Positions 28,558 through 36,762 of a DNA stretch of 55,360 nucleotides are shown here, piece after piece. Source of the DNA: DATESZ01 sp035283845 (lineage in GTDB: Bacteria; Desulfobacterota; Syntrophia; Syntrophales; JACQWR01); the NCBI GenBank assembly GCA_035283845.1, contig DATESZ010000264.1:1-55360 (forward strand), written 5' to 3'. Each line of letters opens with the position of its first letter. Position 1 is the first letter of the stretch. Under the pieces are notes generated by a model. That model saw only the letters and a list, made by a program, of their open reading frames with translations, made no database searches and was not told the origin of the DNA. Both the position numbers and the translations under genes were made by a program.

Positions 28558-28593
28558 TACTTCTTTACGTGAGGGCCTCAATAGGAGGTTTAT

Positions 28594-30446
28594 ATGGGTT
28601 TTTCACGAGCAGCAGGCTATCCAGACTTTTCCAGCGCGGGGACTAACAAGTTTATTCCCCAGGTATGGTCTTCGAAAATGGCCCGGAAGTATTATAACAA
28701 AACAGTTCTCACGTACATCGCCAATAACGATTACGAGGGTGGAGTTTAATGATTTTGCCCTCTTTAAACGCCTTTAATTGCGAGAACACCCTGAGAGTCA
28801 AAACGACGATACCGTCCGGTAACGAGATGGCGAACCGTAAAACTGTTTTGAATTGGGCAATTCGCAGCCAAGGTGCCAAGAAATTGGCACAAGGTTCAAC
28901 GACTACTCCAAGTAACCTAACCCATATTGGTAGGGTTAACGGGGCACGAATGGGGCGGTTTTTTCGAGTTCTTGCGTGGCTTTTTGTCTGGGCCTCTTCC
29001 CTTCTTCCCACAGTGGTGGAGGCGAACATGCTCAGGAACAGTCATAATGGACAGGTTTTCGATTCGGTTGTCGGTTCTATCCCCATTAATATGGTGGACG
29101 ATTTCACCATCGAAAAGATACCTGCCAAGATAGTTTGCCATAACGAGTCTATGTTTCCTGACATAACCCTTGCTGTCTCTATCGGGATGGCTGGGCATAT
29201 AAACAGAAACATAGCCCCCGTGGGTGGTGATAAACCCAGGATGATATTTGTCTATAATCGTAAAACCGTTTTCTTGGGCAATCCCGACAATATGGTTGGC
29301 GTTTCTGTTGAGAATGATTCCAATTTCCTTGGAACTAAGCCCCGCTTGGGCAAGTATCTTGATGGTGCCCAGCGAAACAACTTCTCTTTGGTTACGTTCA
29401 ATCCCGAACTTCTTCATATAATTAAGAATGAGTCGCTTACTTACCCCATAATGATTGGCAAGTTTCAACAGCGATGGGTAAATAGCGTAGCTTGCTCTAA
29501 GTTCGTCAGCGGTAATGAAGAATTTCTTTTCAGCCATAATCGGATTGTATCACCGCATCTTTCTATTTGTCAAGAAGAAAAAACAAGAAATAGTCTGACC
29601 CTGTGTGAAAATACAGGAAAACAGGATAAAGAGCCTGTTGATAACACTTTGGAAATCAAAGCCGGTGGCGATACAGTCATTGTCCGTGGCATTCCCGATA
29701 TTACCATCGGCAATTACTCGAAAGGCATGACTCTCGCCATTCAGCACCCTGAAGCACCCGCTGTAACCATGCTGATCGACAAAGGCAAGTATTACAATAT
29801 CTACCTGGATGATGTAGATGCCGTTCAGTCCGACTTGCCTCTTCTGAATAAGTTCACAGAAGCTGCGGCAAGAGACAATGCCATAGCCATCGACACCGAC
29901 GTGCTGGGCAATATCTACGCGGATGCTCATGCCGATAATATCGGTTCCACAGCGGGCGCAATCACGGGTGGATTCGACCTCGGTGCGTCCGGTGCCCCGA
30001 TCCAGATCACCAAGACCAACGTGCTTGACTACATTGTCGATTGCGGAACGGTACTGGGTGAAAACGAGGTGCAGGACGAAGATTGCTGGATGGTCATCAC
30101 CGAATGGATGGCTGGCATGATCCAGAAGAGCGATTTGAAAGATTCGGCCATGACCGGAGATGCAAAGTCGGTTCTTCGCACCAACCTCCTGGGCAAAGTA
30201 GGAAGGTTTGATCTCCTGAAGTCCAACCTCCTACCCACGGTGGCTTCTGGCACTGAATCTTCCGGCTTCCAGGCGTTCTACGTCCTGTTTGGCAACAAGG
30301 ATGCTCTCAGTTTTGCCAACCAGTTTACCAAGACGCAGAAATTGGATTCTGAGTTGACGTTTGCTCAGATTGTCCGGGGCCTCAACGTGTACGGGTACAA
30401 GGTCATCAACCCGCAGGGGCTGGGATACATGTACGTTCGTCAGTAA
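28594..30446 (+). CDS. Major capsid protein, interrupted by a group I intron
   Basis: Exon 1 (28594-28740, 49 codons, ending ..YIANNDYEG) joins exon 2 (29652-30446, 264 codons, beginning EIKAGGDTVIVRGIPDITIG) in the same frame, giving a 313-aa coat protein. Without splicing, exon 1 ends at a TAA 10 nt into the intron. RBS GGAGG lies upstream. Features such as KFIPQVWSSKMARKYYNKTV, RGIPDI and a C-terminal VYGYKVINPQGLGYMYV fit HK97-fold phage coat proteins. Spliced RNA is required for a functional head. Confidence 0.88.
28917..29537 (-). CDS. Intron-borne HNH homing endonuclease, antisense
   Basis: 206 aa on the strand opposite to the coat gene, lying wholly between the two halves of P7. N-terminal HTH segments (LLKLANHYGVSKRLILNYMK, LSSKEIGIILNR) for DNA binding, then the HNH core KHRLVMANYLGRYL, EIVHHINGDRTDNRIENL, VPEHVRLHH, and a basic tail. 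It would cut intron-less coat genes and spread the intron. Its ATG begins about 7 nt after a -10 box, so its mRNA appears leaderless. Confidence 0.9.
   Translation of the reverse strand: MAEKKFFITADELRASYAIYPSLLKLANHYGVSKRLILNYMKKFGIERNQREVVSLGTIKILAQAGLSSKEIGIILNRNANHIVGIAQENGFTIIDKYHPGFITTHGGYVSVYMPSHPDRDSKGYVRKHRLVMANYLGRYLFDGEIVHHINGDRTDNRIENLSIMTVPEHVRLHHCGKKGRGPDKKPRKNSKKPPHSCPVNPTNMG
29544..29573 (-). promoter_or_regulatory. Antisense promoter of the intron HNH gene
   Basis: Minus strand: TTGACA (29568-29573), 18-nt spacer, TACAAT (29544-29549); the start codon is 29535-29537. The expected transcription start coincides with the A of the ATG, and no RBS is present. Confidence 0.65.
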
Positions 30447-30494
30447 CTAACGGAGGGGATTCGTCCCCTCTTTCCTTAAAGGAGGAAATAAACT

Positions 30495-31001
30495 ATGGCT
30501 CTTTTGATTGATTTCACAGGGGCGGCAACCGTTCATTCGGGAGCTACTTTTGCAAACAGTAACGTGACCGATATAGGAACACCGTATCATTCACCGGGCG
30601 GGGTATGGAGTATCGCTAAGGTAAGGCTGGATACGGCCAATGTCCCAGGGACTAAAACATCGACCGATGTTTACCAGATGATTGCAGTTCCGGCATATAC
30701 CTGGTGCCTTGGGTGTTGGTTCAAGGTCATCGAGGCGGAACTTACGGCAACTACGGCAACTATTGCTATCGGGGATGGAGACTCTACCGCTGGCTACCTG
30801 ACGGCGGTGCAGCCTTCTACCACGGTCGGTACGATTCACGCGCCCCTGTACGGCGGTTCGGAAGCGTTCAACGTCAAGGCTGGCCGCATGTATCCGGCGG
30901 CAGATACGATTGACGTGCTTGTCGGCACGGCGGCATTCACCTCCAGTAACGGGGTCTATGACATTTATGCGTTGTTGATGAGCTACAACGTGCCGTTTTA
31001 A
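30495..31001 (+). CDS. Head decoration-like protein, 168 aa
   Basis: Directly after the coat gene with RBS AAAGGAGG. Thr/Ala/Gly-rich beta protein with regular strands (TTATIAIGDGDSTAGY, DVLVGTAAFTSSNGVYDI), no cysteine clusters. Position and composition suggest capsid decoration; not matched to a named family. Confidence 0.55.
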   Translation: MALLIDFTGAATVHSGATFANSNVTDIGTPYHSPGGVWSIAKVRLDTANVPGTKTSTDVYQMIAVPAYTWCLGCWFKVIEAELTATTATIAIGDGDSTAGYLTAVQPSTTVGTIHAPLYGGSEAFNVKAGRMYPAADTIDVLVGTAAFTSSNGVYDIYALLMSYNVPF

Positions 31002-31064
31002 TCTGTAGGCGGGGGTCAGGCTTTTTGCTAATTCCCCCGCCGACTTACATTGGAGGAACAACTT

Positions 31065-31880
31065 ATGTCTCGCTATGAAAACTTTAATGTCGGCCAGCTT
31101 CACGTCGAAAAGATAGACACGGTTGGGGGTACGGCGGCAGGCGCAGGGAAGTCTCCCGACATCTGGGCGGATTGCCCGGCCTTGAACATGCTGGTTGATC
31201 CTACACTTGGCCATTTCATCGGAGATGATTTTGCCCAAGCAAACACCAACAGTTTTACTACGGCCTACGAATACACCCTGGCCGGTGCAAATGGCACGTT
31301 CACCCATCTTGCGGCTGATCCTAATGGAGTCGCAGTGCTGACCGCCCCTGGGACTGATAACGACGAGTGCAATGTCAACGCCGCTCTGGGAGTGGGGTGC
31401 ATTAAGCTCGACGCCACCACGAATTGGTGGTTTGAGACGCGGGTAAAGATCAGCCAAATAACCACGGCACAAGGTGTGTTTGTCGGCCTGATCACGGATG
31501 ACATCACGATGGGTGTTGACTTTATGACGGATAACACGATGGCCATGAAGGTTCAGGATGCTCTTGGATTCCAGATTGTCCACGCAACTGATACTGCCGC
31601 TATATGGCAATCGATGATGATTCTTACCGGCGGATCAAGAGTGGCACTTAACTCCACGTTTCTTACGGCGTCAACCGGGTGGCTCAAGCTTGGGATGAAG
31701 TGCGTTTCCGGGGTTGTGACCTTCTATAAGAACGGCGCGGCAAGTGGTACGACAACCACGGCAGCCACGAACTTCCCGCTGGATCAATACGTAGTTCCGG
31801 CGTTTGCCACCAAGTGCGGCACGGCGGCGGAGAACACGCTGTCGGTCGACTGGTGGTTTGCGGCCCAGCTGAGATCGTAA
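31065..31880 (+). CDS. Structural beta-sandwich protein, 271 aa
   Basis: Start at 31065 behind TGGAGGAAC. After ~55 residues comes a lectin/ConA-like jelly-roll pattern: NWWFETRVKISQITTAQGVF, then GWLKLGMKCVSGVVTFYKNG and a C-terminal WWFAAQL strand. Such domains decorate phage heads or bind sugars. Second gene of the decoration pair. Confidence 0.55.
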   Translation: MSRYENFNVGQLHVEKIDTVGGTAAGAGKSPDIWADCPALNMLVDPTLGHFIGDDFAQANTNSFTTAYEYTLAGANGTFTHLAADPNGVAVLTAPGTDNDECNVNAALGVGCIKLDATTNWWFETRVKISQITTAQGVFVGLITDDITMGVDFMTDNTMAMKVQDALGFQIVHATDTAAIWQSMMILTGGSRVALNSTFLTASTGWLKLGMKCVSGVVTFYKNGAASGTTTTAATNFPLDQYVVPAFATKCGTAAENTLSVDWWFAAQLRS

Positions 31881-31934
31881 CTTATTGGGCGGTACGCTTC
31901 GGCCTCTGCCGCCCTTTAACCAGAAAGGATTTGT

Positions 31935-32393
31935 ATGGCACGAGAATACAGGATGCTTTTGAAAGAAGGGACATCCTCTCCCATTCATTGGTCTGAAATG
32001 TTATCCAAACGCCCCGACATGAAAGAAGTCATGATGACACACGACCAGATCATGAAAGCAAGTGGGAAATCGGCACCCATAAAGTCCCAGCCTATAGAAG
32101 TGGTCACCGCACTTTCTTTCAATGAGCAACGGAGACTCAAACACGAAGAATTAGTGGCGGCAAACAAGACTGCGGCACCTCGGTCTATTCCTGTGCCCTC
32201 AGCCCCCTCCGAGCGGCACCTGGACGGGAAGCCCGCAGAAAATCCTGTGGAGGTATCCTCTGCGGAGAAGACATTGGAGTCAGCCGAAGAAAAGGCGGCA
32301 CGAACCAAAAAAGCAAGAGCAGAAAACCTGAAAAAGGCGCATGCAAAATCTGCCGAGATTCGGAGATTGAAGGCAGAAGCCAAAGCTGCGTAA
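31935..32393 (+). CDS. Hypothetical helical protein, 152 aa
   Basis: N-terminal globular part (MAREYRMLLKEGTSSPIHWS), proline-rich middle, and a long Ala/Lys/Glu helix (SAEEKAARTKKARAENLKKA). Possibly a head-completion or coiled-coil accessory protein; not recognised. Confidence 0.55.
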   Translation: MAREYRMLLKEGTSSPIHWSEMLSKRPDMKEVMMTHDQIMKASGKSAPIKSQPIEVVTALSFNEQRRLKHEELVAANKTAAPRSIPVPSAPSERHLDGKPAENPVEVSSAEKTLESAEEKAARTKKARAENLKKAHAKSAEIRRLKAEAKAA

Positions 32394-32450
32394 CCGATGA
32401 CAACGAACGAGCGAAGATAAGGAAACATGGCGGGGTAGGAGGACAACCAC

Positions 32451-33353
32451 GTGAATCTGCAAGAAATTATCGATTATGAACGGAGTTCTGTACTTGACGA
32501 CGTAACTTTGCCGCAAGATTGGTTTGACGCGCAGCTCGTTTTATATGCCAATGAGGCCCAGAACATTATTTGCAGAGATGCCAGGATCCTCATAGACGCG
32601 ACAACCGCTGCGGTTTGCAACATTGCAACCGTAGCCGGGACGTTTGACTACGAATTGGCGTCATCCATCATTTATGTCACATCCGTAAAGTTGCTTTCCG
32701 AAGAGCTGCTTACGCTTGATGTTGCACCAACTCCTGCGGAATGGGCGGCAGGCGCGACTGTGACAGGCGGCACCAGCAACAAGACCTGTTACATAAAAGA
32801 AAAGCTTACATCCACAACCTATACCATCCAGAACAGAACCGGCGAGTTCACGCTTGGCGAAAGCCTCAGTGACGGCACGAATGCCGCCGATCAGGGCGCG
32901 ACATATCCCCTGGTGACCGACAGCTCGGAAAGCCCGTACCAACTCTCAAAGCGGACGCTCGTTGAAATGAACCGAATTTCTAATTGGAGATCAGGAACCA
33001 CGGGAAAGCCAACCAGCTACCTGCTCGATTATCGTTCGGGATATATTGCCCTATATCCTGCCCCCGATGCCGTTTACACCGTTAAATTGACCGTTATCCG
33101 TTATCCGATTACGGCTTTTTCTACCACGTCGATGTCGGGGCAGACCCCCGAGATAGCATCTCAGTATCACCATGCCTTGCTTGACGGCATTGCTTGGCAG
33201 GCGTTCTTGAAGAGAGGGGAGAATACCTACAATCCACAGAGAAGTGACTACTATTACAAATTATTCCGAAAAGCGATAAGCGACATGAAAATCACGCAGA
33301 ACATGCAACATGCGAACGAATCAACAATGAATCAGCATGCGGGATTCATGTAA
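32451..33353 (+). CDS. Head-tail adaptor-like protein 1 with inserted beta domain, 300 aa
   Basis: GTG start with RBS AGGAGG. First of four related tandem genes. Common pattern: N-terminal helices, a PTSYLLD...GYIALYPAPDAVYTVKL motif and a C-terminal helical part (QYHHALLDGIAWQAF). An extra beta domain (about residues 95-150; AGATVTGGTSNKTCYIKEKL) interrupts the core. P22 gp4-type adaptors occupy this place below the portal. Confidence 0.55.
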   Translation: MNLQEIIDYERSSVLDDVTLPQDWFDAQLVLYANEAQNIICRDARILIDATTAAVCNIATVAGTFDYELASSIIYVTSVKLLSEELLTLDVAPTPAEWAAGATVTGGTSNKTCYIKEKLTSTTYTIQNRTGEFTLGESLSDGTNAADQGATYPLVTDSSESPYQLSKRTLVEMNRISNWRSGTTGKPTSYLLDYRSGYIALYPAPDAVYTVKLTVIRYPITAFSTTSMSGQTPEIASQYHHALLDGIAWQAFLKRGENTYNPQRSDYYYKLFRKAISDMKITQNMQHANESTMNQHAGFM

Positions 33354-33371
33354 TAAAAGGAGGATTTTACA

Positions 33372-34352
33372 GTGTCGGGTGTATGGCCACTACTTGATGC
33401 AGCGGACTTAGAACTGAGGGTTAGAACATATCTTAACGAGGTGGCGGCAGATTTTTACACGCAAGCCGAGATCTGGCGCTGGCTATCCATAGCCGCAAAG
33501 GACATAGCCCAAAAAACTCTTTGCGTCCGCCGGATTCTTGACGTCAAAACGACAAGCGCGGCTCGTAATGTGGCAACAAGGTGCTATAAGGTTCTGCACG
33601 TTGAGTATGTGCCATCGTCTGGTCGGGCGCAAATGCTCACCAAGATTGACCCCTTGAGAGCAGGGCATTACCCGACAAACGGGACGGCGCCTCAGTATTG
33701 GTATGAGTTTGGCTCTTATATCGGCATTGACCCTGTCCCTGATGCAGTCTATTACCTACGCCTTTATGTGGCAGATTTGCCGAAAATGCAGACTGTTTAT
33801 AACGGGATCGCCTTTGTAGAGGGCGGAGCTGCAAACCAATGGACTGATAGCGGGACAGGCTGGGCATGTTCTACTACGGCGACGCATTCGGGCACTGGGC
33901 CAGACACCTTGACAGCAAACACCGCTCTCGCCGCTGCCAATACCGACGTAACAATGGTTTTTACTGTTGATAGCATTGGGGCGACTGGAACTTTGAGCGT
34001 TTCTTGTGGAGCGGGGTCACAAGTAATAATCCCCGTCGCGGGGGTCCACATGCACTCTCGTCTTGCTACGACTCCATGGCAACCGGCATTAATTGCGACA
34101 AATGATGTTGTTATCAGCGGATTCTATGCTTATATCGAAAAGGACTATACCGTAGTTGGAGACCAGACCGAACTCCCCGCCGCCTATCAGCATCTCCTGG
34201 CCCTGTATGCCACCTATAGCGGCTTGACGAAAGATCGGAAATATGGCCCGGCGCAGATGCTGGAGTCGATCTATAATAACGAGCTGGCATATCTAAGGGC
34301 CAATATCGTGGAAGTGATCCCGGACGGGAGAGCCAGTCTAAAATATAGTTAG
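33372..34352 (+). CDS. Head-tail adaptor-like protein 2 with inserted beta domain, 326 aa
   Basis: GTG start behind AAAGGAGG. Shares AQTEIWRW-type helices, PQYWYEFGSYIGIDPVPDAV and YLRLYVADLP with the other three, and the C-terminal AAYQHLLALYATYSGL helices. A Thr/Ser/Gly-rich beta domain (about residues 150-245) is inserted after the VADLP strand, at a different place than in protein 1. Confidence 0.55.
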   Translation: MSGVWPLLDAADLELRVRTYLNEVAADFYTQAEIWRWLSIAAKDIAQKTLCVRRILDVKTTSAARNVATRCYKVLHVEYVPSSGRAQMLTKIDPLRAGHYPTNGTAPQYWYEFGSYIGIDPVPDAVYYLRLYVADLPKMQTVYNGIAFVEGGAANQWTDSGTGWACSTTATHSGTGPDTLTANTALAAANTDVTMVFTVDSIGATGTLSVSCGAGSQVIIPVAGVHMHSRLATTPWQPALIATNDVVISGFYAYIEKDYTVVGDQTELPAAYQHLLALYATYSGLTKDRKYGPAQMLESIYNNELAYLRANIVEVIPDGRASLKYS

Positions 34353-34359
34353 GTGTAAA

Positions 34360-34653
34360 ATGCAAACACATTTTGTATCAAAAGAAAAACTTTATCCGTG
34401 GTTTGGATATGCCGAACCGGCCAATGACGCCATCTTTATCAGGGCAGACTTGCCTAAACGTGTCCAAGCTTCCGTGATTGCCCACGAGACGTATCATATC
34501 CACGATAAGTCCACGAATATATTTTGGCGAGAAGTGAAAGCCAACGCCTATAGTGCTTGGAAACAGCCGATAGGATTCCTGTACTCCTGTGTCTTGAGCC
34601 TAAACATGGACAGAATTAACGCGAATATCCAAAGGTTTAGAAAAAGGAAGTAA
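34360..34653 (+). CDS. HExxH zincin-like mini-protein, 97 aa
   Basis: AHETYHIHD (HETYH at residues 42-46) is a metalloprotease zinc motif, with an E at FWREVKANAY 12-15 residues later as a possible third ligand. Small size argues for a phage-type minimal zincin. Located among adaptor genes, it could process structural proteins or be an unrelated insert. Confidence 0.6.
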   Translation: MQTHFVSKEKLYPWFGYAEPANDAIFIRADLPKRVQASVIAHETYHIHDKSTNIFWREVKANAYSAWKQPIGFLYSCVLSLNMDRINANIQRFRKRK

Positions 34654-34896
34654 ATGTCTCTTTACGATGTAGCATCTATGGAGTCCATTGTACGCGCCCG
34701 GTTGCAAACACCGGCACAGGCCAACATGGATTCAGTAACAATCCTCGCTGCCCTGAATGACGGTTATCGGGATGTGGCAAGTAGGGCCTTCTGTATTGAG
34801 CATGAGGATACGGCATACGCGGTGGAAGGCAATAGGCTGGTGCCCTTTATCGGGCACCGGGTAACCTTTGTAGAATATGTCGTTGTGGGGGGCTAG
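34654..34896 (+). CDS. Adaptor-like protein 3, N-terminal fragment, 80 aa
   Basis: Matches the N-terminus of the intact gene at 36088: SIVRARLQTPAQ..., ILAALNDGYRDVASRAFCIE, VPFIGHRVTFVEYV. It stops at a TAG just after a GTGGGGGGC run. Its missing C-terminal half is found at the end of the next gene, so one adaptor gene has been split. Confidence 0.65.
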   Translation: MSLYDVASMESIVRARLQTPAQANMDSVTILAALNDGYRDVASRAFCIEHEDTAYAVEGNRLVPFIGHRVTFVEYVVVGG

Positions 34897-34909
34897 TGTA
34901 GCATAAATT

Positions 34910-36091
34910 ATGGCAGTAGATGACTTTAACAGAGCTGATTCCAACGACCTCGGCGTTAACTGGACCGAATCAGACTATAGTACGCCCAACTCACTGCGTA
35001 TTTTGAACAATCGATTACGCATGGGGGAGGCGAACGGGATTGCCCACTATAACGGAACTTTTGCAGATGATCAATATGTCGAGGCTACAGTTACAGGCAT
35101 GCAATTCGGGGACGGCCAGACTGGGATTGCGGTACGCGTCAGTGGTTCGCAGGGTGGTTTTTCGGCGTATGCGGCGATTCTTTGGCCCGTTTCAGGCCGA
35201 GTCCGTCTATACAAATACGTGAGTGCGTGGATTGTTGCGGACGCACAGGTGGAATTGGCGAATGTTCCATATACTCTGCTAACTGATGGGGTACTGCAAT
35301 TTTCTACCGTGAAAATTGCAGCTATCGGAGCGACTATCAAGGTTTATATTGATAGTGTGGAGGTTATTAGCGTAAGCGACAACAGCATTGCGTCCGGTAA
35401 TCCTGGATTGATCGCCCGGAGTTCTTATTGGGTTGAGTTAGATGATTGGACAGGACAAAGCTTGTCTTATGATATTACAGCTGATGCTGTGACAAACGGA
35501 TCAATAACTCCTGCCGGCGTAACATCGGTGGTGGGGGGGGGAAGCCAAATGTATGCCATTACCCCCGATAGTGGCTATGGCATATTTGACGTTTTAATTG
35601 ACTCAGTATCTGTTGGGGCGGTGTCTTCGTATAATTTCACCAATGTCGCTGAAGCACATACAATATCCGCTACTTTTGGGCCCCTGATGGGTCAGAGAGC
35701 CCTCCTTAAGATTCGCCCAGAAAACTGCGGCCATATCACCATAAATGATAACAGTCCACAATACTGGTTTCAGCACGGCGACAATATCGTTATTGAACCC
35801 GTTCCGGATGCGGTTTATGCCCTAAAACTTTATGTGTCGGATTTCCCGGACGCGGCGCTTACCACGGGCGAACCCGATTCGCTCCCCGATGAGTTCCACT
35901 CGTGCATCGTTGACTTTGCCTGCTACGCACTCTCGATGAAACTCAAGAAGTGGAAGCAGGCGGCGAAGTATTATAACATATACGTCAAAAACTTGACGCA
36001 AAGGCGGAAGGATTACATAGACCGGAAAGCAGAAAAACGGGCAATTCACCAGATACCAAATAACATAAAATATGGAGGAACAAGGCAATGA
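34910..36091 (+). CDS. Adaptor-like protein 3, C-terminal part fused to two beta domains, 393 aa
   Basis: Residues 1-165 form a ConA/LamG-like domain (DDFNRADSNDLGVNWTE; VKIAAIGATIKVYIDSVEVI), 175-262 a second beta domain (SLSYDITADAVTNGSITPAG), and 266-393 the adaptor C-terminus (PQYWFQHGDNIVIEPVPDAV, LYVSDFPDAAL, KLKKWKQAAKYYNIYV). The frame differs by one from the upstream fragment and a TAA lies between, so it is translated separately from the ATG at 34910. Confidence 0.65.
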   Translation: MAVDDFNRADSNDLGVNWTESDYSTPNSLRILNNRLRMGEANGIAHYNGTFADDQYVEATVTGMQFGDGQTGIAVRVSGSQGGFSAYAAILWPVSGRVRLYKYVSAWIVADAQVELANVPYTLLTDGVLQFSTVKIAAIGATIKVYIDSVEVISVSDNSIASGNPGLIARSSYWVELDDWTGQSLSYDITADAVTNGSITPAGVTSVVGGGSQMYAITPDSGYGIFDVLIDSVSVGAVSSYNFTNVAEAHTISATFGPLMGQRALLKIRPENCGHITINDNSPQYWFQHGDNIVIEPVPDAVYALKLYVSDFPDAALTTGEPDSLPDEFHSCIVDFACYALSMKLKKWKQAAKYYNIYVKNLTQRRKDYIDRKAEKRAIHQIPNNIKYGGTRQ

Positions 36092-36762
36092 GCACTCTTA
36101 CGTTGGCAGTGATACGATCTCTCGTAAGGAGCGATTTAAACGAATCCGGAACCACGATCCTCAGCGATACGGAACTGAACGCAATTATAAATGACGGGAT
36201 GAAGGATGTTGCCGTCAAGGGGCTCTGTTATGAAAACAAGATAGCTTTCGACAACATTGCGACAACGCAGAAGATCGTTCCACTCTTGCAGGCCACCAAC
36301 CATATCCTCCGCGTGAACTTTGTGGAATATAAGACCGGCACAACCGAGGGGGGGCTTGGGATGCTGGGTGTACTTCCTCAGACCATAGGTCATTCAACTA
36401 TCAATGGTAACACGCCGCAATATTGGTTCCAGTGGGGAGATTTCCTGATTGTCGAACCGATTACCGATGCGGCCACCTACGATTTGGCGGTTTACGCCAC
36501 CTGCTATCCGGCTGCGGTGCTGAGTGCGGATGGCGAGATTCCTTCCAGTTTGCCAGTGGAGTTCCACGAGGATGTTTATCTTTTCGCTTTAGCCTTTGCT
36601 GCTCTAAAACTTAAACGGTGGGCCGATGCAGGGAACGCTTATAACCGATATATTTCAAGTGTCCAGAGAAAGCGGTATGAATATATCATGAAGTATCCGG
36701 ATGGCAGATCAACCCATGAACTGCCCGACAATGTAACGATGGAGAGTCCTAGAAATGGCTGA
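36088..36762 (+). CDS. Head-tail adaptor-like protein 4, uninterrupted, 224 aa
   Basis: The simplest member of the group, without inserted domain: LSDTELNAIINDGMKDVAVK, PQYWFQWGDFLIVEPITDAA, YDLAVYATCYPAAVL, then helices LKLKRWADAGNAYNRYISSV. Overlaps both neighbours (ATGA). Likely closest to the ancestral adaptor. Confidence 0.6.
   Translation: MSTLTLAVIRSLVRSDLNESGTTILSDTELNAIINDGMKDVAVKGLCYENKIAFDNIATTQKIVPLLQATNHILRVNFVEYKTGTTEGGLGMLGVLPQTIGHSTINGNTPQYWFQWGDFLIVEPITDAATYDLAVYATCYPAAVLSADGEIPSSLPVEFHEDVYLFALAFAALKLKRWADAGNAYNRYISSVQRKRYEYIMKYPDGRSTHELPDNVTMESPRNG

Larger units (their letters stand above)
28741..29651 (+). ncRNA. Group I intron in the coat gene
   Basis: P1: exon GAGGGU (28735-28740) with guide GCCCUC (28757-28762), giving the required U-G wobble at the 5' splice site. 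P10: GAUUUU (28751-28756) with exon-2 GAAAUC (29652-29657). P4: UUGCGA (28778-28783) with UCGCAG (28862-28867). P6a hairpin GUGCCAA-GAAA-UUGGCAC (28873-28890). P7: GACUA (28901-28905) with UAGUC (29591-29595). P9 hairpins at 29600-29617 and 29620-29639. Terminal G at 29651. All core elements are present, so self-splicing is likely. Confidence 0.92.

Noticed and set aside
28749..30446. 565-aa continuous frame taken as the coat protein
   Set aside because: Its first 300 residues are intron sequence; splicing joins exon 1 (28594-28740) to 29652 instead.
30591..31610. 339-aa minus-strand frame
   Set aside because: Antisense to two well-supported structural genes, Arg/Cys/His-rich shadow composition and no RBS.
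34654..36091. Programmed frameshift at the GGGGGG run joining the two adaptor fragments
   Set aside because: After a shift into the second frame at 34887-34892 a TAA is met at 34904-34906, before the ATG at 34910, so a single shift cannot join them.
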